From: Xylocopa sonorina
Taxonomy: Eukaryota > Arthropoda > Insecta > Hymenoptera > Apidae
NCBI RefSeq assembly: GCF_050948175.1
Contig: NC_135203.1
Span: forward strand, 992,001 to 1,056,000
Length of the DNA: 64,000 nt
Direction of reading: 5' to 3'
Positions 1 through 11,570 of the stretch are shown here, piece after piece (within the stretch, counting starts at the first letter, position 1; every line of letters begins with the position of its first letter). The translations under genes were made by a program, and so were the position numbers. The notes below the pieces were generated by a model. The model had not been told where the DNA came from and ran no database searches. It saw only the letters and a list, made by a program, of their open reading frames with translations.

Positions 1-1034
1 TGTAAGGGTAACAGAAGACTTGGTCATCGATCGGTTGCGCATTGTACATCGGACAAAGAATATCAGGTCCAGCATGTAAAGACAATGCGCGTCATATGAG
101 TGACACGCATTTCAGGGCGATAATTAATTAAATCTACCGTGAAATCTGTTTCCTTGTATGGACGTCTTGATAGACCGGCTGTTTAGAATTTTCAAAGAAC
201 AATGCCCGTCGCTGTAAAGAAAACAAAACGGATGGTGAATCGAGTGGCGCGCGCGCCAAGTGCGTTCACGCGATATTAACAACCGTTTACAATGCCTCCT
301 TTGTCCGTTCGTCGAAAAAATTTGCGTCTCGCGAACCAGTCGGCGAACTCGCGTATATAAATACTCGTGACACCGTGCCCGCTCCAATTCTTCCGTCGGT
401 AACGTCATTCTCAGTACTAATTCCGTCGCGGTACATTTAGTTGGGCCAGACTGAAACACGGCTATGGCACGCGCTGACGCGCACGTGTGAGACAGCCAGA
501 CGCTCCTCCCGTTCACCGGAGATACGTTTCCTGACAAAAAATTATCTTTACCGTGGCATTTAATGGCAGGGAAAAAAAGAGTATGTCTCGAGTAAACCTC
601 ATAATTTTCCCGAACTGATATCGAGACCGCGATGATCTTTCGAAATGGCGAGAAGCATCGAAGAAGCTTGATTTAAGGAGCGAAAAAAAAATAGTTCACT
701 TAAAAAATGTTCTAAGCGCTGCCAGTTGGTTACAGTGTTTTGAAAAGAAACCGCGGTCGCCATAATTGAACGAATCATTTATACCTACATAATTCATACA
801 GTTGTTTCACCTTTCTACGATTTGAAATTCTCTTACCGCGAAACGTTTCATGCGACGTAATTTACGATAAACGTGTAAATGGCGGTAAAGATCACAGTAC
901 ATGGAAAAAAGAACAGTTTTCAAGTGCAACGAGTGAAAAGAGTAGCAGCGGACGTTAAGAAGAGGTCCCTATAAAATTGGACGAAAGCGCGCCATACGGT
1001 CAAACGTTACGGACGTCTGTCGCGGAAGCATATA
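1..1034. other. Noncoding flank left of the Tc1-like element
   Basis: I see no supported gene here. A 137-codon open frame on the minus strand (124-537) has no recognisable domain and an unstructured composition, so I treat it as chance. The stretch ends at the TA dinucleotide (1033-1034) used as the transposon target site. Confidence 0.6.
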
Positions 1035-1255
1035 CAGTGCTGGACAAAAGTATTGGCACAGCATGATTGTTATGATAAAAATGCTTATAACTATGAAACA
1101 AATTGTTAAAAAGGAAAAATTTGTTTACACGTTTATTTATTTATTATTCTAGATTATTATTTAACAGAAACAGTAATATAAATAAAGTGATATGCGAAAT
1201 AATAACAAAAACATATTTATTGAGCGTTTTAAGCATGGACAAAAGTATTGGCACA
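1035..1255 (+). repeat. Left terminal inverted repeat of the Tc1-like element
   Basis: This 221-bp arm matches the reverse complement of 2463-2683 without a mismatch that I can find. Its outer direct repeat is at 1041-1060 and its inner one at 1236-1255, presumably the two transposase binding sites. It also contains TTTATTTATTTATT-type sequence (about 1133-1146), which on the minus strand reads as AATAAA and could supply the transposase polyadenylation signal. Confidence 0.95.
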
Positions 1256-1284
1256 AATGATTGAAAGTACTTAGAAATTAAAAA

Positions 1285-2313
1285 TTAATATTTGGTTGGC
1301 CCTCCATTCCTCATGATAACTTCCTTCAATCGTTTTGGCATTGAAGTTACCAATTTTTTTGTAAAATCCGGCTCTATATTGTTCCATTCTTGTAAAATAA
1401 TAGCTTTTAATTGGTTTTTGTTTGTTATATTATATTTTCTAATTTTTTTTTCTAATTCATTCCAAACATGTTCGATGGGATTCATGTCTGGACTCTGGGG
1501 TGGGGTATTTAATGTATGTGCGGTATTGTAAACGATCCATTGTCGTACAATATAGGCAGTATGTTTTGGATCATGGTCTTGTTGAAAATAAAAATCACGC
1601 GGGAGATTTAATTTATTAGCACTTTTAAATAAATTTTCCTTTAATATATTTAAATATACATATTTGTCCATAATCTCATCTATGAATACTAATTCGCCAA
1701 CCCCAGACGCTGCAATGGAACCCCATACCATGACTCCACCTCCTCCATGTTTCACAGTGGCTTGTAAATGTTGTGGATCCATTTCCGTATTTGGCTTTCT
1801 CCAAACTAATACTCTGCCATCTGATTTAAATATATTAAATTTAGTTTCATCTGAAAATAATACGTTATTCCAGAATGTGGGATCCTTTTTTATAAATTCT
1901 TTTGCAAATTCTTTTCTCATCTTCCGATTCTTCTTGGATATGTATGGTTTCCTTCTTGCGACACACGCAGAATATCCCGCATCTTTTAACACTCTCCGTA
2001 TAGTTTTCGAACTTACTTCTTTTTTATTTTCTTCATTTAACTTTGCTCTAAGTTGTGATGAGTTTAATTTACAATTTATTTTCACTTCCTTTACAATTTT
2101 CCGTTTTTCTCTAACTGTTAACTTTGAGGGACGTCCACTTCGATTCCTACTTTTGAAATCTGATTGATTCTCAAATCGTTTTACGACACTTCTAATAGTG
2201 AATCGACTTCTATTAACACTTTTTGCTATTTCACTATAAGATTTTCGCATTTTGTGCAAATTTAATATTATTTTTCTCTCTTCACTTGTAGTTTCTTTCC
2301 CTCTTCTTGACAT
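1285..2313 (-). CDS. Tc1-like DD34E transposase, intact
   Basis: The protein is 342 residues, the usual full length for Tc1-like transposases, with an ATG start (2311-2313) and a TAA stop (1285-1287). The N-terminal half (about 5-115) is a paired-like double helix-turn-helix DNA-binding region: the first HTH covers SYSEIAKSVNRSRFTIRSVV (about 25-44), followed by an AT-hook-like SGRPSKLT linker (59-66) and a second HTH. The RNase H-like catalytic core carries D155 (in VLFSDETKFN), D246 (in FQQDHDPKHTA) and E281 (in MNPIEHVW). The last two are separated by 34 residues, so this is a DD34E triad. The glycine-rich stretch KHGGGGVMVWG (189-198 region) and the SPDMNPIEH block are typical family signatures. 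It should bind the 20-bp sites in the terminal repeats and catalyse cut-and-paste transposition into TA in the nucleus. There is no frameshift or internal stop, and it lies centrally between the two repeats. Confidence 0.96.
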   Translation of the reverse strand: MSRRGKETTSEERKIILNLHKMRKSYSEIAKSVNRSRFTIRSVVKRFENQSDFKSRNRSGRPSKLTVREKRKIVKEVKINCKLNSSQLRAKLNEENKKEVSSKTIRRVLKDAGYSACVARRKPYISKKNRKMRKEFAKEFIKKDPTFWNNVLFSDETKFNIFKSDGRVLVWRKPNTEMDPQHLQATVKHGGGGVMVWGSIAASGVGELVFIDEIMDKYVYLNILKENLFKSANKLNLPRDFYFQQDHDPKHTAYIVRQWIVYNTAHTLNTPPQSPDMNPIEHVWNELEKKIRKYNITNKNQLKAIILQEWNNIEPDFTKKLVTSMPKRLKEVIMRNGGPTKY

Positions 2314-2462
2314 TGTTGCTTGTTATATTTCCTATGTTGCTAATCGACTGAACTTAAGGATGACTGTTAGAAAAAATGACTATCAGGGAATCCCCTACCT
2401 ATACCATCAAGTGACAATCGGATTTTTTTCGGAGAGATACAACTACACTAAATTTTGTATAA

Positions 2463-2683
2463 TGTGCCAATACTTTTGTCCATGCTTAAAACGCTCAATA
2501 AATATGTTTTTGTTATTATTTCGCATATCACTTTATTTATATTACTGTTTCTGTTAAATAATAATCTAGAATAATAAATAAATAAACGTGTAAACAAATT
2601 TTTCCTTTTTAACAATTTGTTTCATAGTTATAAGCATTTTTATCATAACAATCATGCTGTGCCAATACTTTTGTCCAGCACTG
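2463..2683 (-). repeat. Right terminal inverted repeat of the Tc1-like element
   Basis: This is the 221-bp partner of 1035-1255 in opposite orientation, with inner and outer 20-bp sites at 2463-2482 and 2658-2677. It lies upstream of the transposase start, so any transposase promoter would sit in it or in the 2314-2462 gap, which holds nothing else recognisable. Confidence 0.95.
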
Positions 2684-2685
2684 TA

Positions 2686-5600
2686 TATATTTTTTTTCCT
2701 TTCCTTTTTTATTTATTCCGACTAGGTTACATGCCAGTAATTGGAACACAGTTTATTGTCCGACGAAATTATTACGTTTGCTTCTTCTTGATTTCCGGAT
2801 GTTCGAATCGATCGTTTCGCGAACGACCCGGTCGATTCACTGTCTGTCCTCCTTTCGTACCTTTTCTGTTTTTTTTTCTGTTTTTATTCGGCCGAATCAG
2901 CGACCGACCTCGTCGATGGATGTTCAGTTTTAATATCGATCACACACGGGACAATATCTCAGTGAAGTTGGGAAAAAAAATTCTGAGGATTTCCTGCGGA
3001 AACAGATTTTATTCATTCTCGAATAAAAGGGGTGTCGATCGCCGGAGTGGTTGGGACAGGTGTGAATTTGAATAGAGTCCGAGAATTCGTGCGAGGACAT
3101 TTTTCGATTGTACTCTTAGCGAACATTGCATTGTTTCTGTCCTTACGATAATCGTATATATTAATTTTACTGCAGAAGGCGCGGGGAATGATTAGCAAGG
3201 ATAATTATTATTGCGGGCAAACGTCCAGTTCAAACAAGCGAGGTTTAAAACTGCACAAATGAGATCATTTCGAAGTTCCCAAACCTTGGAAAGATTAAAG
3301 TTAGAGAAGTTAATAAATTGCTGAGGAATTTGAATTTCAAATGGTCGTAATTAAAAATTCGACCACCACGGAGAACTGCAGAGAAACTTGATGGGGGCAA
3401 CCATTTTGAATTGCCCGCTAGCCTCTTTAAAATTCCTCGTGAAGCTTCTAAGAGAACGAAGTTGCTGAATTCTAAGTTGGTAATCATTCTAACATTCATT
3501 AACGAGATTAATATTTAGAACCCTGGATATATAATTTTCTCGACTACGAATGAAATACGGATAATTTCGTATAATTGATTATTTTTGCCAACTAAATTTC
3601 TTCTTTGCATCCACACACAACGGCAGATGGCGCCATTAGATGAGCAGTCAGTTATCCAATTTTTGTCCAAGCGCAAATTAGTTCCAGGATAAACGAGGGG
3701 GATAACTCGGTTCGAAAAAAATCTCTGTTTTTCCTGCCCATGTTTATTGATCCAATATTGGTCAGCGTAACTTGTCGCATCGAAATTGCCACGCTAAATG
3801 AAAAATTCCCGGAAAATCACGCGATGTCCGATCATTGGGCGCGTTCGAGGGAAATAACTTCTGCTGTATAGTCGAAACCTATTAACGGTCGTTGTTTCGT
3901 TATCACGTTCAGCGATATTTTTTAACTTCTTTCTCGCTTATGTATATCATATATATTGCGTTTAACCCTTTGTATACTCGGTGTTTTCCCGGACGTTAGG
4001 CGCAACAGAAACTATTTCTAAAGTAGCAATAGAAAATTTCCATTTCAATAGAAAACTTGAGGTAAACGGGCATTTCTGAAAAAGCCGTGGTAATCAATGC
4101 CGATGTCCCATTCGAGTAGTTAACTCAATCTTTTATGCCTTAGTCTCCTGCCCTTTTTTTTAACGAAATTTCTGTGCTACTTTACAAACGCTTATAAACC
4201 AACAACGAACAGAATTGTTGATCAGCAGAATTTTTCAATGTAACAAGTGGATGCTCGGCTCTTCGATTGAATCGAACTCATTGTTTCCAGTCAGCGTTGT
4301 TTACCTACGTGATGTTCGCAAATGTATCACGTTATAATTGCCCTACATTTCTAAACTTTAAAATGTCTTCAGGATTTTTAAGTCCAATAAAAATTCATGG
4401 AACTTGCCATTATTGGCTGAATAAGTATTTTGATTGATAGATATTTATTTCTTCTTTTTCTATACATATCGAATAGACATATCGAAGAAGTTTAAGGTGT
4501 TTCAAAGATGGCGTCCTCCCTCCTTGTATTTCGCAGTCCCGCTTCTTCATCAATTGCACTTGTCGATCCGAAATACGTCCTCCGTAAACTTCCCAACATC
4601 TCGCTCGGTTGCGTCTACAACTCTCGATCGAAAGATACCCCGACAAAGATTCGCGTTTATCTCCGAGGGTATTATTTATTCAGTCAATCTTGCAGAAGAA
4701 GCGAGCCAAACGAACTTTTCCCTTTTTTTTTTACCGTCTCCATGAATGATTTATGAACACGGAATACCGTTACTGGCTTCTCGACGAACCTCCCCTCTTC
4801 TTCTTTTTTTCAACTTCCCATTGCGTGCGCCGGAGGAAAACTTTTTAAAAGTTTCTTGCCATTTTGTATTTCCATAATGGAATCGCATTGGCGCGCGGTC
4901 CCATCCCAGGGCAGGTCCGTTTGTTTTTCCAGTAACGGACGAACGTATTGGACCGTGTGATGACCAAAAAAAAATTCATTCAATGACCGATTATAACACG
5001 CGTTTTGCACCCTCCTCGTGTAAATAGGTCGGTGTTGCGTCGCAATTCGGGCCGAGGTGAAACAAAGAAAAAAAGAAAATGCGGCGACGCGATTTAACTT
5101 CTGTCAATGCCTTTTCGGTACGCTCGTTTTAAACGAACCCTGGAAACTCGCGATAGCGCACGCAAAATGGCGCTTAGTCAGTGTCTATACGTGGATACCT
5201 TTACGTATAACCGCCTACTTCGCTCTTGCTTAACCGTCATCTCGGAGGGCGATGCTGCCGACCCGTGCAACGGCACACCTGTTGTTCCATTTTTTTCCCC
5301 ATTACCCCAGAACCGTCATTCACGTAATCATGATATCAGAGGACAGGAGGGCGCCACTGTTCCGTAGCGCCCTTTTTACGAGAAACGTGATCTTTTAAGT
5401 TTTCTGTCGCTACGCTTTACGACACATCCCTGCTTCCTTGTTACGCTTAGCGTCTGCAAAAATTGGTGTAGAAAGTTCCTTATAAAATTAGTGCAACAAA
5501 TGTTTTATAGTTCGTCTATGAATTGGTCGAATTGATTGTCCATTAGATTGGATCTTGTTAAGAGCGTGTTTCTCATATTGGTATGTACATAACTTACAAG

Positions 5601-5708
5601 GTGGTACCAATAGAACGCCAAGGAATAGCTTGTTTACAGTTATTGGGTCAGAAGATACTTGCATGAAATATTCTGCTCCCCAATTTGTAGGGAAACACGA
5701 ATACTACA
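2686..5708. other. Noncoding DNA, no gene recognised
   Basis: Only short open frames (up to 152 codons) without domains occur. A candidate short TTAA-flanked piece lies at 3962-4123 and is listed separately. The rest is mixed AT-rich sequence with no tandem repeat, RNA gene or conserved motif that I could identify. Confidence 0.5.
3962..4123. mobile_element. Possible short piggyBac-like (TTAA) remnant
   Basis: The left edge reads TTAACCCTTTGTATACTCGG and the right edge, on the opposite strand, reads TTAACTACTCGAATGGGAC. Both start at TTAA and share an ACTCG block, as expected for a diverged nonautonomous piggyBac-like element. The terminal match is short and gapped, and there is no coding capacity. 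Chance is possible because TTAA is common. Confidence 0.25.
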
Positions 5709-5900
5709 TATCCTTCAAATAACCAGTGCTTCGAATAGAATACTATACCACCTTATCCGTGACCTATTGTTGACTAGACTAAAAAACAGCCAGTATCGTA
5801 AAACGTATCCTTCAAATAACCAGTGCTTCGAATAGAATACTATACCACCTTATCCGTGACCTATTGTTGACTAGACTAAAAAACAGCCAGTATCGTAAAA
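5709..5900 (+). repeat. Perfect 97-bp tandem duplication (2 copies)
   Basis: Copy 1 is 5709-5805 and copy 2 is 5806-5900, lacking the last two bases of the unit. Each begins TATCCTTCAAATAACCAG and ends AGTATCGTAAAA. I see no mismatch between the copies, so the duplication is recent or an assembly artefact. There is no open frame across it. Confidence 0.95.
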
Positions 5901-6152
5901 GTCAAGAAACGTAAACACTTTTCGGTGCATTGGTTACATCTGAAACGCGTGGAAAACGTTACGCGCCGTATTATTGTTTTTTCGATCGTTGCTACGGAGG
6001 GGCCGATTATTCACGGTCGAATAATCGCGGCCAAGCTACTGCCGGACCACACAAGCGTTGCTTTCATACTGAAAAAAGATTGCGTCCACGTAACGGACGT
6101 AGAAAAACATAAAAACGTCGGCCTCTCTGTGGTAGCGATAAGACTCCTCCGT

Positions 6153-6153
<1 letters not shown>

Positions 6154-6222
<69 letters not shown>

Positions 6223-6236
6223 CCTCTCTCTCTCTC
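6154..6236 (+). repeat. (CT)n microsatellite
   Basis: About 83 bp of CT repeat, interrupted only by CCCTCCC near 6218-6223. The Ser/Leu and Arg/Glu-rich open frames over it are artefacts of the dinucleotide. Confidence 0.98.
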
Positions 6237-7090
6237 GTATCCACGAAGGACAAGCGATTCGTTATTCCAGCGGTCGAAACGCGAGTAGAGTTTACGGTTT
6301 TGTGTGACGATAGGAGCCGATAAAACCTGGGAATAGGGGGGACTTGAGTAGCTCCTTTTTCGGAGAACTGTTTAACTCGAAACAGGGAGGCCTGCGTACC
6401 GTGAGCAGGGTGCTTGATTCGACTGGTACAGGCTTCCGTCACGGTGTATGCGTTCGTACGTGTGCCAACACGCGCAGGTAGACAAGGGGCGGACACGCGC
6501 GCACGGATGCGCTGACCGTCCAGCCACTCGTATGCACGACTGACCTTTCGAGGTACGCTGCCGCGGCCCTTTCATTGCCCGCTTCTATTCCTGGTTGCGC
6601 TCGCGAGCAACATGTGGGGCCTAGCTTCGTCGATTTTTGTCGTTTCGACATGGATGCATCGAAATTAGAAAATACCATTACGAAGCCAGGCTCGCGTGAA
6701 ATTGTGCGGTCAAGGGATCCGAGAAAGGAACACCCCGGATAATTTCCTTTTCTTCTTTCCCTTCTTTTTCGTTTCCCTAATGGACCTTTTAACTTCGCAT
6801 CGGATCTGCACAGGAGATTGTGGGTGGATACGACGATGCTCGATAGTATCGCGAATATGGTGATTGCCGCAGGTAGTTGTCCATCCGTTTTCAAGCCCCG
6901 AGGTTTAACAAGTTTTTCCTACTCCGTGATCGATGCGAAGAAAAATCGCGGTCCGTATGACATCGTAAAAGATTGTACGTATAGTTGGAAAGAGACCGTT
7001 AACCTTGGGTATTTTCAGACACAGCAATGAGCAATCTATTATGCATTCATTGGATTTGACGGTTTCTTTTGTCGGATTTTATTAAAGTAT
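6237..7090. other. Noncoding DNA, no gene recognised
   Basis: Open frames on both strands (up to 161 codons) overlap the microsatellite or each other and show no domain. Nothing else is supported. Confidence 0.45.
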
Positions 7091-7547
7091 TTAACCCTTT
7101 AACGCGAAAGAGAATAAAATAATATTTTACTAAAATCAAATCACAATACTAGACAATATGATTATAATTATTTTATATTATAAATTACATAAAGTATGCA
7201 AAGTAAGAAAGTATCGTATTATAATAAAGCGTAAACGTACATGTTGTTACTACAGAAGCTTAGAATCGCATAATTTATACTAAAACTAAGTTACAGAAAT
7301 AAGAAAACATTCCTTCATTCCTTGTTCCTCCTCAAAACTCTATTTTTATCTCGTACTAGGATATATAGGGATATATAAGATACAAAATGAAAACATGCCA
7401 ATCGACAAATATGAAATGAAAATTAATATATACATCCTAATTTTATATTACTGAAGTGATATTCTATTGTAAAAACATCTCTTTTATAGTACTTATTTTA
7501 TTTTTATTTTAGCGGTTTATAAGCCACACCCGCAATAAAAGGGTTAA
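7091..7547. mobile_element. Candidate AT-rich TTAA-flanked short element
   Basis: TTAA (7091-7094) is followed by CCCTTTAACGCGAAAG. At the other end AATAAAAGGG is followed by TTAA (7544-7547), so both outer ends read TTAA then CCCTTT. piggyBac-like elements insert at TTAA and commonly begin with CCY, which fits a 449-bp nonautonomous element. The interior is very AT-rich and has no open frame. Identity of the ends beyond about six bases is weak, so this is tentative. Confidence 0.4.
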
Positions 7548-10500
7548 GATAGACTAGCTTCGTTCCAAATAAAAGAAGCAAATTCGTATGTAAATTTACA
7601 TTAATTGAAGTAACAGGATATTTACATAGAGTTAAATGAACAGTCGCTATCTATCACGTCGAAAATTTCATTTCATTTCGCTTTTGTCGCATCATCTCGC
7701 GTACGCAGGTGACAGCAACATTTTTAATCATCGTGATCACATCTAGATATGTAAATACATTGTGTCCCCGATGTCTTCGCATTATATATAGCCGTAACCA
7801 GTATACGGTATATAACCGGTACGAGTCCGAGCATAGTTCCACGTATGAATTACGTGTACGCGTCAGAGTCTAACGCGTTCGTCGAGCGATCAAGTGTTCG
7901 TTCGCGTAGCTCGTTTATATTTAAATGAATGATTTATATTTAAATGTATGGTCACCTTTTCCTTCACCTAGTCCAGAGATGTACCGTGAACAACCCTGTG
8001 ACGTATCGAATAGAAAGAAAGGGAGGGCTATCGCGTTCGGGGAAATCCTCACGGGAGAACGGAATATTTTTTGATCACGTTCTTTGCCCTCCTACTATTT
8101 CGTCGTCCGTCTTCCTCCGGAAGCTTCAGGCGTCAGAGGCGTCGTAAATAACGCGCGTAATTATCCCTGTCGTGAAGTTTACCCTTGGTTGAAACGTGAA
8201 ATATTTGAAACGCGGTGGTCGCATTTGGAATGGCGCACGGGCGAGCGCCTGTTCCGTACACGTGTACAGAACGAAACGCGTTCCACGTTTATGCAAATTA
8301 ACGGCCACCGAATTTTATGCCGCCGTGATTATTGTTGCGTGGGGACAACGCGAATCCAATTTGTCGTAAAAATGATCACTACGCGCAACGGCTCGTTACT
8401 AGTCGTTGCTGCCACTTTGGTAAACCGAATAGTGCTTGGGGGAGGGATTCGGAGGACAGAAGGAAGAAACGTCTTGTTAATTTTTATATCTACGATATAC
8501 GTTAAGAGGCGTCGCGATAAAATACAAATAATACTGTTGCGATATTTCCATAATATTCCGAATACTTAGTTCGGGATTATCAGGAGAGCCTGTTAAATAT
8601 TCCTATCCCTAGATTAGAGGTGAAAGGTACGTTTAGGTACGTTGAGCGAGTCGTAATGGCGCTGTTCTAATTAGCGACGCCAGTCCATTTGGGTTATTAG
8701 AATCCATAAGGAATTGATAGGCCGATTCCTCCGTTCCTCGGACGTTGCGAGATCCGGCTGGGCCGTTCACGTGCCACCGGCAGTCGTCTTATCGAAATTA
8801 GCCGGTACGATTACCGACGTTTCGCTGCGTTCTGTATCGTTAAATCAATCGCCGTTTGACGGAACGTAAATGCCGCTTTTAAACGCCGGCCAGGCTAAAT
8901 TATCGCCGCTATTTACGAGCGCTACCCGGTGTTAAAAGCACAATGGAGATTTGTCTATCGGTTACCGTTGGTTCGGACCTAACCGCGCCCGCGCACGGCT
9001 GTTATCCTTTTTCGATTTACGAGATCGACTGATGTTTTCGGCCGCGTTAAGTCCGGGCGTTTCACACTTCATTCCCGTTTGTTTACCGTCCACCGATAAA
9101 GTCACAATGATCTTCGGTGTTTTTCGGGCTTCCGCGCACCCGTTCGAGATCGTCAATGCGATTAACGACGAGCAAACGAGAGGAATGGATAATACCAGCA
9201 ATGTATCTAAATGAGAAGGAGATAGACGGAGGGATTTTTGAACAACGCGTGCCCTGTGAAGCTTATTGATTGTCCCGCCTGCATTTCATGAATTATTTAT
9301 TGCGATCGTACAGTCGCGGCCGTCGAATTTGATATTTCAATAAATTTTCATAAAAACGAGCCGTGTCTCGCGAGGAGCGAGAGAAATGCTCCATTGCAGC
9401 TCCTGCGAGGGGGTAGAAGAAAGAGAGCTGTAGGAGGGGCAGAGGAGTGGCGTTCTCTCGTTTGAGGCGCGTGATCGAAATGCAGAGGCGTTCAATTTAT
9501 CAGGGAACCCGAAGCCGCGCTTCTGCGCGGCTGCGCGAGCTTACGCGTCCGGAAAAATCAAACTTTCATCCCTTCGACTATGATCGAACGGGAACGGGAA
9601 CGGGCCGCGCGCAAAGGACAACTTCGGGAAATCCCTGAGAGAGAATCCAGAATGAAATGAAATTTTGTCAAACCCACGAGAATCGGGACAGGGCGATGTT
9701 TGCTTAAGCTTTGCGGACGGATCGTCGTCGTTTCGCATATCTCTTGCAGTTTGAACTTTGACGTATCGACGGAATATATTATTTCTTTAGCTTCCCGCTG
9801 GCATCTGATGAAACATTTCTTTTGAATATTATTTTCCTCCTCGTTTTCTTCACCACGGTTTCCCAAATTTTGTTCCGTAGACGATCACTTTCGTATTCGG
9901 CACGAACAATTCTGGAAGCCAGGTAGAGAACAGCGAAACATCATCTGCTCTGTTATTAAAAATTGAGTGTTCAGTTTAATGAGTGTTAGCGTTTCTGAAA
10001 ATTTTTCGAACTTAAAAAGTGTTTAAGTGCGATAAGAAAAGCTTCGGAAACACTGCACTAATCGATAGTTGATAAAATTAGCTACTACAGGTCGGTCGAA
10101 ATCGTCGAAGAGCGTGATTCCCATTTGGTCGAGGGACCGAAGGGCCGAGGAACGATTTAATGTCCATCAACTAATCTAACGTTGACTGTCCATTGTAATT
10201 CTGTACCACGATATTAGCGTGAACCGCCGATGACCTAAATTACCGTGCAATTACGGATATTAATGTGGTCCGCGGTGCTAAGACGGTGGCTTCTAACTGA
10301 TCGTGAATTAAAAAAAGAAAAAAGAAAAAAAAAAGTAACATTGAAAATTTATTCATTCCACGGCTATTAACCTCTTAAGCTGGGAGAGTGGAAATCCGCT
10401 ATATTCAAGAGGGTGTTAAATATGAAAGATACGTCAGGGAAGATTTAAGATTAACTCTATGCGATAGCAATTAAAATTGTAACACCATAATTACGGTAGA

Positions 10501-11517
10501 GTGTAATGTATTTGGTTTTCAATATGCTCTGATTATCTCTGCGATGGATACACCCACAACATCCATTGCTTATCGTAAAAGCCGACTTATAGGGGGAAGG
10601 TATGGTTAACTATTTTTCTTTATTCATTTGAAAACCGTAACATAAGAATTCCCAATTGGACGCTATATTATTAACTGGTTGCACTCGAGAGCTCCTCAAC
10701 GGAGACAATGCAAATAGTAATCAATTTATAACATAAGGGTAAAGACGAATGGTAATAACTTTGTTTATTCTGTTAGGAAATTAGAAATGAAATTTGTTCG
10801 AGAAAGTTTTGTTTATGTGACTGTAAAACGAAAACTGTTACTTCTTCTTTTGAGTCCAAACGGTGGATGGGGAAAATAGTAAAACAGAAAACCAAGGCAA
10901 TTTTTTGCAGCCTCAGATTTTTCCGCTTAATTTAAGAAAACCGACTCCGATTAACCATCGAACGGGCGCATTCTCCGGCTCGGAATTCATTCGTCTTGAG
11001 TTGGCGAGGAAAGGGAACGAGACTGCGGCAGAAGGAATACATTATCAGCGATTGTAGTATCGCTCATTGACATCGAATCGAGTGCATGTATGCGTTCCTA
11101 CCCGCGTACACGAGTGCGTACGCACGTGCATCCCACCGGCATAGCCCCCCCCCCCCCTCCTTTCCCCTCTGTATAAAAGCGACAGCCATCTCCCCTGCTA
11201 AACAAGCGACCGTTCCGCGGCGCCATGCACCATTATCGGCGCATCAATTAAGGCTGAAAAATATTAACGTCCCACCGACGAACAGGAAAACGAAGTGCAA
11301 ACAACGATAATTATTCTCCGTATAGCCGCATTCACGGCAGACGTCCAGGCGTCGCGTGACGCATGGCGGCATTGTTCTACCTACTCTAGCGCCGCTGACG
11401 ATCCAACAATACGTCTAGGACGACTAAGGCAACGAGCATCTTCCTTTCTCTGTCTTCCACCATACTTTCACCTGTGTATACCTCGTTTGATATACAACGC
11501 GCACATAGAAAGAAAGG

Positions 11518-11522
<5 letters not shown>
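7548..11522. other. Noncoding DNA, no gene recognised
   Basis: Several short open frames (60-160 codons) occur in GC-richer patches but none has a recognisable domain or paired splice sites. A C13 run lies at 11145-11157, followed by a TATA-box-like TATAAAAG at about 11172, for which I find no associated exon. Confidence 0.45.
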
Positions 11523-11569
<47 letters not shown>

Positions 11570-11570
11570 G
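11523..11570 (+). repeat. (AG)n microsatellite
   Basis: About 48 bp of GA repeat with one GG interruption near 11560. Arg/Glu and Ser/Leu open frames over it are artefacts. Confidence 0.97.

Larger units (their letters stand above)
1035..2683 (-). mobile_element. Complete Tc1-like (Tc1/mariner superfamily) DNA transposon
   Basis: The element is 1649 bp, begins CAGTGCTGGAC and ends with the reverse complement of that sequence. It is flanked by TA on both sides (1033-1034 and 2684-2685), the target duplication used by the superfamily. Its terminal inverted repeats are 221 bp and I read them as identical base for base. Each repeat carries two copies of the 20-bp site TGGACAAAAGTATTGGCACA, one near the tip and one at the inner end (1041-1060, 1236-1255, 2463-2482, 2658-2677). 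This is the IR/DR layout known from Tc1-like elements such as Sleeping Beauty and Bari-type elements. The single gene between the repeats is unbroken. Identical repeats plus an open transposase indicate a recent insertion that may still be autonomous; activity itself is inference. Confidence 0.95.

Noticed and set aside
124..537. 137-codon open frame on the minus strand
   Set aside because: No recognisable domain or codon pattern; length is within chance in GC-richer DNA.
3255..3275. TGAGATCATTT resembling the start of the bantam microRNA
   Set aside because: The match stops after 11 bases (the next bases differ) and the flanks do not form the precursor hairpin.
4550..4570. ATTGCACTTGTC resembling miR-92/miR-25
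   Set aside because: Only 12 bases agree, the 3' half differs, and no complementary GACAAGTGCAAT arm lies nearby.
11172..11179. TATAAAAG core promoter-like site (others at 18206, 35829 and 55368)
   Set aside because: TATA-like strings are common in this sequence and no initiator plus exon could be tied to this one.
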